64,000 nucleotides of DNA from Chromobacterium alkanivorans. GTDB lineage: Bacteria > Pseudomonadota > Gammaproteobacteria > Burkholderiales > Chromobacteriaceae. A model generated the notes under the pieces. It was given only the letters and a program-made list of their open reading frames with translations. It ran no database searches and was not told the DNA's origin. Position numbers and translations under genes: made by a program. Of this stretch, positions 42,978 through 61,702 are shown one piece after another; position 1 is the first letter of the stretch, and every line of letters starts with the position of its first letter. Location: NCBI RefSeq assembly GCF_016937655.1, contig NZ_JAFHKL010000002.1, forward strand, positions 248,001 through 312,000, given 5' to 3'.

Positions 42978-43119
42978 AGAACCTGTTTACGATCTGCTAC
43001 GCGTCGGCGATACAGCGTTAAAAACCAGCTCAAAATGCTCGTGTACCCCTCGCACATTCCGCTTTTTCGCCAGTTTTCGCCTTGTCTCGCCCTTGCTCGC
43101 GAGACTTTGAACAGGCTCT
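42978..43119. mobile_element. MITE-like repeat, 142 bp
   Basis: The ends AGAACCTGTTTACGATCT (42978-42995) and the complement of AGAGCCTGTTCAAAGTCT (43102-43119) are imperfect inverted repeats (13 of 18). The interior is non-coding, with a TCTCGCCCTTGCTCGCGAGA palindromic part near the right end. Fragments recur at 6207-6224 and 53257-53296, which marks it as a dispersed element. No target duplication is obvious. It lies between the kinase and mbtH. Confidence 0.7.
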
Positions 43120-43178
43120 TGGATTTTGCCAGCGCCTCCCCCATAGCTCATTCACTGCGATATAGCCATATTTATTTA

Positions 43179-43207
43179 ATGACATATTCATTTTTCATTG
43201 TTATGCT
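43179..43207 (+). promoter_or_regulatory. Possible sigma-70 promoter of the mbtH-NRPS operon
   Basis: ATGACA (43179-43184) and TATGCT (43202-43207) are 17 bases apart in an AT-rich stretch upstream of mbtH. A CCTGCG/CGCAGG hairpin lies in the presumed leader (43219-43236). Confidence 0.4.
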
Positions 43208-43268
43208 GTACAAATAATCCTGCGTTTTTGCGCAGGCAAAATTCATGAGAGTCACAGGGAGAAGTGTC

Positions 43269-43493
43269 ATGGCGAACCCGTTCGACAACAAGGAAGGCGT
43301 TTTTTTCGCCCTGATCAATGATGAAGGCCAGTACTCGCTGTGGCCCGAATTCGCGCCCGTTCCCGAGGGCTGGCAAACCCGTTTCGGCCCCTCCGACCGC
43401 CAGTCCTGTCTCGATCACATCGAGCAAAACTGGATAGACATGCGGCCCGCCAGCCTGGCCCGCGCTCAAGACGAGATGCTCTCCACCGGCTGA
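43269..43493 (+). CDS. mbtH: MbtH-family NRPS accessory protein
   Basis: The 74-aa protein shows the family signature: the start [20 protein letters not shown], then [32 protein letters not shown]. MbtH proteins bind adenylation domains and are needed for their folding or activity. The ATG at 43269 has AGGGAGA upstream; a reading from 43245 is unnecessary. It precedes NRPS1 by about 200 bases, with no terminator seen, so it probably opens the biosynthetic operon. I saw no other MbtH gene in the window. Confidence 0.96.
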   Translation: MANPFDNKEGVFFALINDEGQYSLWPEFAPVPEGWQTRFGPSDRQSCLDHIEQNWIDMRPASLARAQDEMLSTG

Positions 43494-43696
43494 CCCCCGC
43501 CCCGGCTCAAGGGGCGAAGCCGGGTCGCGTCCGCTTTCAAGACAAAGCGCGGCGCCTTTCTTCCCATTCCGCTGCGACGCGTTCGCCGCGGTCCCCCTTT
43601 CGCCGTCCCGCTCCACATCGAAAAAACGCCGGCCTGCCGCGCATGCGCGACAGCTTGCGGCTTCACGTCCTGCAGCAAGCCATCTTTAGGTGCGAC

Positions 43697-53254
<9,558 letters not shown>

Positions 53255-53256
53255 GA

Positions 53257-53296
53257 CTTGTCTCGCTCTTGCTCGCGAGATCGTAAATACGCTCTT
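53257..53296. repeat. Right-end fragment of the MITE-like repeat
   Basis: These 40 bases match 43081-43120 at 33 positions, including CTTGTCTCGC and CTTGCTCGCGAGA. They lie two bases after the NRPS1 stop codon, in the 106-base spacer before NRPS2. Confidence 0.7.
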
Positions 53297-53360
53297 AAGA
53301 ACCGGTTCCAAATACTTTCCGGGCGGCCGCCAACGGCGACCGCCCATTGCGAGGTTCACG

Positions 53361-56300
53361 ATGTCGAAGATCGCCGAAATCCTGCCGCTGTCGCCATTGC
53401 AGCAAGGATTGCTGTTTCACGCGCTGTACGACGAACGCGAGGCGGACGCCTACCATGTCCGCAACCGCTTCGAACTGCGCGGCGTTCTGGACTCCGACCG
53501 GCTCAGGCGCGCGGCCGAGGCGCTGCTGCGTCGCCACCCCAATCTGCGCTCCGCCTTCGTCTACAAGGGGCTGGCGCAGCCGCGTCAGGTGGTGCCCCGC
53601 GAGTTTGAACTGGATTGGCGCGAGGAAGACCTGTCCGGCCGGGACGCCGCCGCGCTGGACGCGCTGCTGGAGGCGGACCTGCGCCGCCGCTTCGATCCGG
53701 GCAAGCCGCCGCTGCTGCGCTTCATCCTGGTCAAGCTGGACGCCGAGCGCCACCAACTGCTGTGGAGCTTCCACCACCTGCTGTTCGACGGCTGGTCGAT
53801 GCCCATCCTGATGGACGAGTTGTTCGCGCTCTACCGCCAGGGAGAATCGGCCGCGCTGCCGCCTGCGCCGCCCTACCGCGATTATCTGGCCTGGCTGCAA
53901 CAACAGGACAAGGCAGCCGCCGCCCGCGCCTGGGCCGCCAACCTGGACGCGCTGGACGAGCCGGCCAAACTGGGCGCCGCCGCGGGGGAACGCCAACGGA
54001 TCCTGTCCCGGCAAACCGAAACCGCCCCGCTGCAGGCGCGGGCGCGCCGGCTGGGCGTCACCCTCAACACCTTGCTGCAAGCGGCCTGGGCCATCCTGCT
54101 CGCCCGCCTCAGCGCCGTCGACGACGTCGTCTTCGGCGTCACCGTCTCCGGACGCCCGCCGGAGCTGCCCGGCGTCGAACGCATGGTCGGACTGCTGATC
54201 AACACCGTCCCGCTGCGCCTGCGCCTGCGGCCCGAGGAAACCCTCGCCGCCCTGCTGCAGCGCCTGCAGGCCCAGCAGGCCGCGCTGATCGAGCATCAGC
54301 ACCTGAGCCTCGCCGAGATTCAGCAGGCGGCGGGAAGATCGGAGCTGTTCGACACCCTGCTGGTTTTCGAAAGCTATCCGGCGCTGCCCGGCGCGGCCGA
54401 CGGCAAGGTGGCCGACGGCCTGGAGTTGATGCCGCTCGGCGGCGACGGCGCCGACACCTCGCACTACCCGCTCAGCCTGTGCGCCGTCCCCGGACCCGAA
54501 CTCGAGCTGCGCTTCGGCTACCGGCCCGACCTCTTCTCCGCCGACGCCGTCGACGGCATCGCCCGGCAACTGCTGGAGCTGCTGCGCCTGATCGCCGAAC
54601 AGCCCGAGCTGCCGCTCGCCCGCATCGCGCCAACCACCCCGGCCCAACAAGACGCGCTGGCCGCCTGGAACCGCACCGACGCCCCGCTGCCCGCCGCCAC
54701 CCTGACCCAGTTGCTGCAACGCCAGGCTGAACTCAGCCCCGACGCCGAGGCGCTGCGCTTCGACGACATCGCCCTCAGCTACCGCCAGTTGCATCAGCGC
54801 GCCAACCGCCTCGCCCGCCGCCTGCGCGCCGACGGCGTCGGACCCGAAACCCTGGTCGCCGTCGCGCTGCCCCGCTCCATCGATCTGGTGGTGGCCCTGC
54901 TCGCCGTGCTCAAGGCCGGCGGCGCTTATCTGCCGCTCGATCTCGACTATCCGGCCGAGCGCATCGCCTTCATGCTGGACGACGCCCAGCCCGCCGTGGT
55001 CCTGTCCCGCTCCGAGCTGCTGGCCGGCCTGCCGGTCGAACGCGCCTTGTGCCTGGATCAGCTGGACGACGCGCTCGAGACGCTGTCCGACGCGCCGCTG
55101 GAACTCGCCGACAACGACGAACACCCGGCCTACGTCATCTACACCTCCGGCTCCACCGGCCGCCCCAAGGGCGCCGTCAACAGCCACCGCGCCATCGTCA
55201 ACCGCCTGCTGTGGATGCAGCACGCCTACCCGCTGGCCGACGACGACGTGGTGCTGCAAAAAACCCCGTCCAGCTTCGATGTCTCGGTCTGGGAATTCTT
55301 CTGGCCGCTGCTCGCCGGCGCCTCGCTGTTGCTGGCCCGCCCCGACGGCCATCGCGATCCCGCCTATCTGGCCGAACTGATCCGCCGCCGCGGCGTCACC
55401 ACCCTGCATTTCGTGCCGTCCATGCTGGACGCCTTCCTGCTGGAGCCCGCCAGCGCCGGCTGCGTCAGCCTGCGCCGCGTGCTGTGCAGCGGCGAAGCCT
55501 TGCCCGCGCCGTTGCTGGCCCGCGCCGCCCAGACGCTGCCCTGCCCGCTGCATAATCTTTACGGCCCCACCGAAGCCGCCGTCGACGTCACCGCCTGGAC
55601 CTGCGATCCGGCGCGCGACAGCCGCTCGGTGCCCATCGGCCACCCAATCTGGAACACCCAGCTCTTCGTGCTCGATTCCATGCTGCGGCCGCTGCCGCCC
55701 GGCATCCCCGGCGAGCTTTACCTCGCCGGCGTCGGCCTGGCTCGCGGCTATCTGCGCCGTCCGGGTCTGACCGCCGAGCGCTTCGTCGCCCATCCCTTCG
55801 CCGTCGGCCAGCGGCTGTACCGCACCGGCGACCGCGTCGTCCGCCGCGACGACGGCGCGCTGGAATATCTGGGCCGCCTCGACCACCAGGTCAAGCTGCG
55901 CGGCCTGCGCATCGAGCTGGGCGAGATCGAAGCCGCGCTGCTGGACCAGCCCGGCGTCGCCCAGGCCGTAGTCCTGATCCGCGAGGACGCGCCCGGGCAG
56001 CGCCGGCTGGTCGCCTACGCGGTGCCCGCAGCCGGCGCCGAAGCCGACGTCGCCCGCTGGCGCGACGCGCTGGCCGCCCGCCTGCCCGACTATATGGTGC
56101 CCGCCGCCTGGGTGGCGCTGGACGCGCTGCCGCTGACCCCCAACGGCAAGCTGGACCGCCGCGCCCTGCCGGCGCCGGAGCTGACGCTGGCCGAACACCG
56201 CGAACCGGCCACCGAGAAAGAGAAACTGCTGGCCGAGGCCTTCGCCCAAACCCTGGGACTGGAGCGCGTCGGCCTGGACGACAGCTTTTTCAACCTCGGC

Positions 56301-59300
56301 GGCGATTCGCTGCTGGCGCTGCGCTTGAAGGGCCTGGCGCTCAAGGCCGGCATCTCCTTCGAGCTGGCCAGCCTGTTCGAACACCACAGCGTGGCGCTGC
56401 TGGCCGCCCATGCCGAACAGGCGGGCGCGGACGCCGCCGCCGCGCCGGCCGAACCGTTCGCGCTGCTGGACCCCGCCGACCGCCGGCGGCTGCCGCCGGA
56501 CGCGGTGGACGCCTACCCGCTCAGCCAGCTGCAGCAGGGCATGCTGTTCCACAGCGCCTTCCGCGACGACTCGACGCTGTACCACAACATCGTCGGGCTG
56601 GCGGTGTCCCAGCCTTACGACGCGGCGGCGCTGCGCCGCGCGCTGGACGCGCTGTGCCGGCGGCACGAGTTGCTGCGCACCCGCTTCGCGCTGGACGGCT
56701 ATCTGGAGCCCTTGCAACTGGTGTTGGCCACGGCAGCCATTCCGCTGGGCGAAGGCGACCTCGGCCACTTGCCGCCCGCCGCGCAGCAAGAAAGCCTGGC
56801 CGCCTTCATCGCCGCCTGGTCCAAACAGGCTTTCGACCCCGCCGCCGCGCCGCTGCTGCACGCCCACGCCCACCGACTGAGCGAACGGCGCTTCCATCTG
56901 ACGCTGCGCATCCACCACGCCATCCTCGACGGCTGGAGCGACTCGGTCTTCATCGTCGAACTGGCCCAGCTCTACCAGGCCGAGCTGGCCGGCCAGCCGT
57001 GCCGGCTGCCGGCGCTGTCCAGCCGCTACCGCGACTACATCGCGCTGGAGCGCCAGGCGATGGCCTCGCCGGCCAGCCGGGACTTCTGGCGGGAACAGCT
57101 GCGCGGCTACGAAGCCGCCCCCGCGCTGCTGGCCCGCGAAGAGAACGCCGCCGCCGCGGCCGACGGCCCGCTGCAGATCAACGCCGACATCGCCATAGCC
57201 GACCCGGTTTCGGCGGCGCTCAGCGCGCTGGCGCGCCGCTTGAACGCGCCGCTGAAATCGGTGTTGCTGGCCGCCCACCTGGCCGCGCTGGCCATGCTGA
57301 CGGGCAAGAGCGGCGCCTGCACCGCGCTGGTCACCAACGGCCGGCCGGAAACCGCCGACGCGGAGCACATGGTGGGCCTGTTCCTGAACTCGGTGCCGCT
57401 GCGCATGGAGATCCGGCGCGAATCCTGGACCCGGTTAATAGGCCGCGTGATAGACGCGGAACGGGCGCTGCTGCCGCACCGGCGCTATCCGCTGGCCACC
57501 ATGCTGCGCGACGCCGGCCTGCGCGACGTCGGCGAAGCCATCTTCAACTACACCCATTTTCAGGCGCTGGAAGCGCTGGCCGACTGGCGCCAGCAAGACA
57601 GCGCGATGGACAACAGCTTCGCGCTGCAAGTCAACTTCCGCCCCGACGGCGCGCGCATCGTCGGCAGCCTGAGCGCCCACCGCGACGCCCACGACGCCGA
57701 CGCGCTGCGGCGCTACGCCGGCTGCTACGCCGCCGTGCTCGCGCAACTGGCCGCAGAGCCCGACGGCCCGGTGCGCCGCCAAGACCTGCTGGACGAGGAC
57801 GAGCGCCGCCTGCTGCTGGACGGCCGGGCCAGCGCCCGCGACATCGCGCCGCTGCCGCTGTGCGAGCTGTTCGAGCGCCAGGTCCGCCGCGCGCCGGACG
57901 CGCCGGCGCTGGACAGCGGCGGCGAAACCTTGAGCTACGCCGAACTCAACCGCCGCGCCAACCGGCTGGGCCGGCGGCTGATCGCCGCCGGCGTCGGCCC
58001 CGGCCGGCTGGTGGCGGTCGCGCTGCCCAAATCGGCGGCGCTGCTCGTCGCGCAACTGGCGGTGCTGAAAGCCGGCGCCGCCTATCTGCCGCTGGACCTG
58101 AACTATCCGGCGGAGCGGCTGGCGCTGATGCTGGACGACGCCCGCCCCGCCCTGGTGCTGAGCGACGCCGGCTCCGCCGCCCGCCTGCCGCAAACCGCCG
58201 GGCCGGTGCTGGCGCCAGAGGCCGACGATAGCTTCGCGGACGGCGACATCGGCCGGCAAGAAAGACTGCGGCCGCTGACGGCGGACGATCTGGCCTACGT
58301 GATCTACACCTCCGGCTCCACCGGCCGGCCGAAAGGCGTCGCGGTCGGCCACGCCGGGCTGGCCAGCCTGGCGCAGGACCTGAAGGAGCGCTGCGCGCTG
58401 GACGCGTCCGCGCGCGTGCTGCAGTTCTCCTCGCCGGGCTTCGACGCCTCGGTGCTGGAAATGCTGATGGCCTTCGCCGGCGGCGGCTGCCTGGTGCCGG
58501 CCAACGCCAGACAGCTGGACGCCGACAGCCTGCTGGGCACGCTGCGCGCCGCGCGCATCAGCCACGCGCTGCTGCCGCCGGCGCTGTTGGCCTTGCTGGA
58601 GCCGGCGCCGGATCTGCTGCCCGGCGCGCTGCTGGTCGGCGCCGACGCCTGCCCCGCCGAGGTGGTGGCCAAATGGGCGCCCGGCCGCCGGATGATCAAC
58701 GCCTACGGCCCTACCGAATCCACCATCTGCGCCACGCTGAGCGACCGCCTGGCCGGCGGCGCGCCGCCCATAGGCCGGCCGGTGCTCAACAGCCAGGTCT
58801 ATCTGCTGGACGAGGCCTTGCAGCCGGTGCCCGCCGGCGTCGCCGGCGAGCTCTACGTGGCCGGCGCCGGCCTGGCGCGCGGCTATCTGGGCCGCCCCGC
58901 GCTCAGCGCCGAGCGTTTCGTCGCCAACCCCTTCGGCGCGCCCGGCAGCCGGCTCTACCGCAGCGGCGACAAAGCGCGCCGCCTGGCAGACGGCCAACTG
59001 GAGTTCCTCGGCCGCCTTGATCAGCAGATCAAGCTGCGCGGCTATCGCATCGAGCCCGGCGAGATCGAGGCCGCGCTGCTCGCGCAGGCCGGCGTGGCCC
59101 AGGCCGTGGTTCTGCCTGTCGACGACGACGGCCGCAAGCGCCTGATCGCCTACGCCGTGCCGCGCGCGGGCGTCGGCCTGGACGGCGCGCGGCTGCGCGC
59201 CGGGCTGGCCGCCAGCCTGCCCGACTACATGTTGCCCGCCGCGGTGATGGTGTTGCCCGCGCTGCCGCTGAACGCCCACGGCAAGCTGGACCGCGGCGCG

Positions 59301-59993
59301 CTGCCGGCGCCGGCGTTTTCGGCCGTGCCGCAGCGCTTGCCCGCCACGCCGGCCGAGCAGGCGCTGGCCGAGCTGTTCGCGGAGACGCTGCGGCTGCCGG
59401 CGGTGGACCTGGACGCCGGCTTCCTAGAGCTGGGGGGCGATTCGCTGCTGGCGATGCGGCTGGCCGCCCGCATCCGCAGCCAGCTGGGGGTCAAGCTGTC
59501 TATCGAACAGCTGTTCCTCGCCCCCAGCGTCGCCGAGTTGGCGCGGCAGCTGGCGCCTGGCCGGCATGAGCGGCGCCAACTCCGGCTGACCGTCCGCCGC
59601 CAAGACGGCGCGCCGGTCTCGTTGCGTTACGAGGGGGAACTGGACTTGCCGGCCTTGCGGCAAGCCTTGCGCGAGCTGGGCCGCCGGCACGCCGCGCTGA
59701 ACCCGCCGGCCGAGCCGGCCGCGGCGATCTCAATCGCCAACGGCCTGGCCTTGCCCGCCGCACTGCGTCAGGCCGCCGACAGCGATGCCGGCGCGCCGAT
59801 CGCGCCGCTGCTGCATGAACTGGCTCAGGCCTACGCCGACCGCGCCGGCGGCGGCGAACCCGCTTGGACGCCGTTGTCGCGACCATACGCTGACTACGCG
59901 GCCTACGCCTCGTCGCGCGCAGGATTCAGCGAAGCGACGGCGCCGGCTTCGTCCCCTTCCACCCCTTCTTCCCCGACATTGGAGCAAGCATGA
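53361..59993 (+). CDS. Nonribosomal peptide synthetase 2 (C-A-T-C-A-T plus vestigial C)
   Basis: The 2210-aa enzyme begins directly with a C domain (8-430, HHLLFDG near 138), which must accept the D-residue left by NRPS1. A4 (440-940) has the code DVWHLSLVDK (Ser) and T4 is near 980. A second C domain (1050-1480, HHAILDG near 1186), A5 (1500-1980, code DALLLGAICK, unassigned) and T5 near 2026 follow. From about 2072 to 2190 a condensation-like remnant ([21 protein letters not shown] and [12 protein letters not shown]...YADYAAY) lacks the HHxxxDG region. The stop overlaps the hydroxylase start by 4 bases. No TE domain. Confidence 0.93.
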   Translation: MSKIAEILPLSPLQQGLLFHALYDEREADAYHVRNRFELRGVLDSDRLRRAAEALLRRHPNLRSAFVYKGLAQPRQVVPREFELDWREEDLSGRDAAALDALLEADLRRRFDPGKPPLLRFILVKLDAERHQLLWSFHHLLFDGWSMPILMDELFALYRQGESAALPPAPPYRDYLAWLQQQDKAAAARAWAANLDALDEPAKLGAAAGERQRILSRQTETAPLQARARRLGVTLNTLLQAAWAILLARLSAVDDVVFGVTVSGRPPELPGVERMVGLLINTVPLRLRLRPEETLAALLQRLQAQQAALIEHQHLSLAEIQQAAGRSELFDTLLVFESYPALPGAADGKVADGLELMPLGGDGADTSHYPLSLCAVPGPELELRFGYRPDLFSADAVDGIARQLLELLRLIAEQPELPLARIAPTTPAQQDALAAWNRTDAPLPAATLTQLLQRQAELSPDAEALRFDDIALSYRQLHQRANRLARRLRADGVGPETLVAVALPRSIDLVVALLAVLKAGGAYLPLDLDYPAERIAFMLDDAQPAVVLSRSELLAGLPVERALCLDQLDDALETLSDAPLELADNDEHPAYVIYTSGSTGRPKGAVNSHRAIVNRLLWMQHAYPLADDDVVLQKTPSSFDVSVWEFFWPLLAGASLLLARPDGHRDPAYLAELIRRRGVTTLHFVPSMLDAFLLEPASAGCVSLRRVLCSGEALPAPLLARAAQTLPCPLHNLYGPTEAAVDVTAWTCDPARDSRSVPIGHPIWNTQLFVLDSMLRPLPPGIPGELYLAGVGLARGYLRRPGLTAERFVAHPFAVGQRLYRTGDRVVRRDDGALEYLGRLDHQVKLRGLRIELGEIEAALLDQPGVAQAVVLIREDAPGQRRLVAYAVPAAGAEADVARWRDALAARLPDYMVPAAWVALDALPLTPNGKLDRRALPAPELTLAEHREPATEKEKLLAEAFAQTLGLERVGLDDSFFNLGGDSLLALRLKGLALKAGISFELASLFEHHSVALLAAHAEQAGADAAAAPAEPFALLDPADRRRLPPDAVDAYPLSQLQQGMLFHSAFRDDSTLYHNIVGLAVSQPYDAAALRRALDALCRRHELLRTRFALDGYLEPLQLVLATAAIPLGEGDLGHLPPAAQQESLAAFIAAWSKQAFDPAAAPLLHAHAHRLSERRFHLTLRIHHAILDGWSDSVFIVELAQLYQAELAGQPCRLPALSSRYRDYIALERQAMASPASRDFWREQLRGYEAAPALLAREENAAAAADGPLQINADIAIADPVSAALSALARRLNAPLKSVLLAAHLAALAMLTGKSGACTALVTNGRPETADAEHMVGLFLNSVPLRMEIRRESWTRLIGRVIDAERALLPHRRYPLATMLRDAGLRDVGEAIFNYTHFQALEALADWRQQDSAMDNSFALQVNFRPDGARIVGSLSAHRDAHDADALRRYAGCYAAVLAQLAAEPDGPVRRQDLLDEDERRLLLDGRASARDIAPLPLCELFERQVRRAPDAPALDSGGETLSYAELNRRANRLGRRLIAAGVGPGRLVAVALPKSAALLVAQLAVLKAGAAYLPLDLNYPAERLALMLDDARPALVLSDAGSAARLPQTAGPVLAPEADDSFADGDIGRQERLRPLTADDLAYVIYTSGSTGRPKGVAVGHAGLASLAQDLKERCALDASARVLQFSSPGFDASVLEMLMAFAGGGCLVPANARQLDADSLLGTLRAARISHALLPPALLALLEPAPDLLPGALLVGADACPAEVVAKWAPGRRMINAYGPTESTICATLSDRLAGGAPPIGRPVLNSQVYLLDEALQPVPAGVAGELYVAGAGLARGYLGRPALSAERFVANPFGAPGSRLYRSGDKARRLADGQLEFLGRLDQQIKLRGYRIEPGEIEAALLAQAGVAQAVVLPVDDDGRKRLIAYAVPRAGVGLDGARLRAGLAASLPDYMLPAAVMVLPALPLNAHGKLDRGALPAPAFSAVPQRLPATPAEQALAELFAETLRLPAVDLDAGFLELGGDSLLAMRLAARIRSQLGVKLSIEQLFLAPSVAELARQLAPGRHERRQLRLTVRRQDGAPVSLRYEGELDLPALRQALRELGRRHAALNPPAEPAAAISIANGLALPAALRQAADSDAGAPIAPLLHELAQAYADRAGGGEPAWTPLSRPYADYAAYASSRAGFSEATAPASSPSTPSSPTLEQA
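54057..56300 (+). repeat. Duplicated Ser-module DNA, copy 2
   Basis: This is the second copy of the NRPS segment at 46253-48496, inside NRPS2 module 1. It encodes the same Ser code. The copies diverge just inside the T domain, where copy 1 reads GGDSIS and copy 2 GGDSLLAL. Confidence 0.8.
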
Positions 59994-61594
59994 GCACACC
60001 TCGTCCCGACGACGCCGTCTATCTGAAAAGCGGCGTCAAACTGGAACCCCTGTTCCACCGCTGGTACGCCTGGAGCCATCTGGTGTCGCCGGTCCAGCAG
60101 GCGATCAATCTGGCCTTCCGCCAGATTCCGCTGCTGCGTTCCTTCATCGCCAATCCCAGCGTGCACATCGCCGCGTCCAAGAACCCCCAGATGCTGGGCG
60201 GCCCCTTCCTGGAGCTGGCGGCCAGCGACCTGCCCGCGGTGCGCCGCCTGCTGCAAGACACGCTGAAGGACGCGGAGCCGCTGCTCCGCTTCGCCGAAGA
60301 CCTGCAAAAGCTCAATCGCCAGCTGCAGCAAACCGCCAACGGCCACAGCCTGGATTCGGTCTACGCCGAATTGCCGCCCACGCTGGCCGGCCTGGTCGAA
60401 GTCAGCTACGACCTCAACCACCATCCCGGCCTCCGCGTGCTGGACCAATTGCTGAGCTACCCGGCCGCCGCGGACGCGGACCATCAGACGCTGGCCTTCA
60501 GCACCGAGCGCGACGAACAGCGCCATTTCTTCCTGAACACGCCCCGGCTGGACGGAGACGCCAGGCTGGTGCTCCCGCTACCCTTCGCCGACCCCAATCA
60601 CGAAGCGCTCGCCGCCAGCCGGATACGCGCCGTCCCTTACGCGGAACTGAAACAGGCTCTGAAAGTGCCGGCGGAACAGGAGGCCCGCTTCCGCGGCTTC
60701 TTCGACGCCGAAGCGCCGCAACGCGAGCAGCCGGAGTATCACGGCGGCGATGTGCGCATCCGCTATTTCGGCCATGCCTGCGTCCTGCTGCAAACGGCGT
60801 CCACCTCGGTGCTGATCGATCCCTTCGTCACCTGGGACCGGGACGGCGAACCGCAGCGGCTGACTTTCGACGACCTGCCCGACCACATCGACTACGTGTT
60901 CATCACCCACAACCACCAGGACCATTTCAGCCCGGAACTACTGCTGCAACTGCGCGGCCGCATCGGCCGCATCCTGGTTCCGCGCCACAACAGCCGCAGC
61001 CTGGCCGATCCGTCGATGAAGCTCACCTTGCGCGCTCTCGGCTTCCGCAACGTGTCCGAACTCGAGCCGATGGAAAGCGTGCGCTTCGACGACGGCGAAA
61101 TCGTCAGCCTGCCGTTTTACGGCGAGCACGCCGACCTGGACATCGAAAGCAAGCACGGCATGTTTCTGCGGCTGAAAAACCGCCGCTTCCTGTTCCTGGC
61201 GGACTCGGACTGCAAGGACCGCGCGCTGTACCGCCGCATCGTGGAGCGCCTGGGCAAGGCGGACACCCTGTTCATCGGCATGGAATGCGACGGCGCGCCG
61301 CTCAGCTGGCTGTACGGCCCCTACACCGGCAGCCCGCTCAGCCGGCGCGACGACGAATCCCGCACCTTGTCCGGCTCCGACTGCGAGCACGCCTGGAGCA
61401 TCGTCGAGGAATTCGACTGCAAGAAGATCTACGTCTACGCGATGGGGCAAGAGCCCTGGATGCGCTTCGTCACCGGCCTGGAGTATTCAGCCGACAGCAA
61501 GCAGATCGTCGAGTCGAACAAGTTCCTCGAGCGCTGCCGCGCCGCGGGCCTGAGCGCGGAGCGGCTGTACGGCTGCAGCAGCTTCAACTGCTGA
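59990..61594 (+). CDS. CmlA-type diiron beta-hydroxylase acting on carrier-bound amino acid
   Basis: The 534-aa protein has an N-terminal helical domain ([20 protein letters not shown] and onward) and a metallo-beta-lactamase fold from about residue 250, the layout of CmlA of chloramphenicol synthesis and FrsH of FR900359. The metal motif is HNHQDH (His307, His309, Asp311, His312), with Glu379 and Asp405 also placed as in CmlA (offset +2 from the numbering I remember). The family uses two irons and O2 to hydroxylate the beta-carbon of an aminoacyl thioester on an NRPS carrier domain. It overlaps the NRPS2 stop (ATGA) and has GGAG upstream. Confidence 0.85.
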   Translation: MSTPRPDDAVYLKSGVKLEPLFHRWYAWSHLVSPVQQAINLAFRQIPLLRSFIANPSVHIAASKNPQMLGGPFLELAASDLPAVRRLLQDTLKDAEPLLRFAEDLQKLNRQLQQTANGHSLDSVYAELPPTLAGLVEVSYDLNHHPGLRVLDQLLSYPAAADADHQTLAFSTERDEQRHFFLNTPRLDGDARLVLPLPFADPNHEALAASRIRAVPYAELKQALKVPAEQEARFRGFFDAEAPQREQPEYHGGDVRIRYFGHACVLLQTASTSVLIDPFVTWDRDGEPQRLTFDDLPDHIDYVFITHNHQDHFSPELLLQLRGRIGRILVPRHNSRSLADPSMKLTLRALGFRNVSELEPMESVRFDDGEIVSLPFYGEHADLDIESKHGMFLRLKNRRFLFLADSDCKDRALYRRIVERLGKADTLFIGMECDGAPLSWLYGPYTGSPLSRRDDESRTLSGSDCEHAWSIVEEFDCKKIYVYAMGQEPWMRFVTGLEYSADSKQIVESNKFLERCRAAGLSAERLYGCSSFNC

Positions 61595-61702
61595 ACCTTT
61601 CCAATGTCCGCCGCGCGTCGTGGAAGCCGTCGCCAGCTTGGGACGCGGGGCTGAATAAAGGCTTGCTCTTGTCGACTGATTGCCGACCCAAGGTATTCGT
61701 TT

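Noticed and set aside
43081-43120. CRISPR repeat
   Set aside because: Only isolated copies exist in the window, without regularly spaced units or cas genes.
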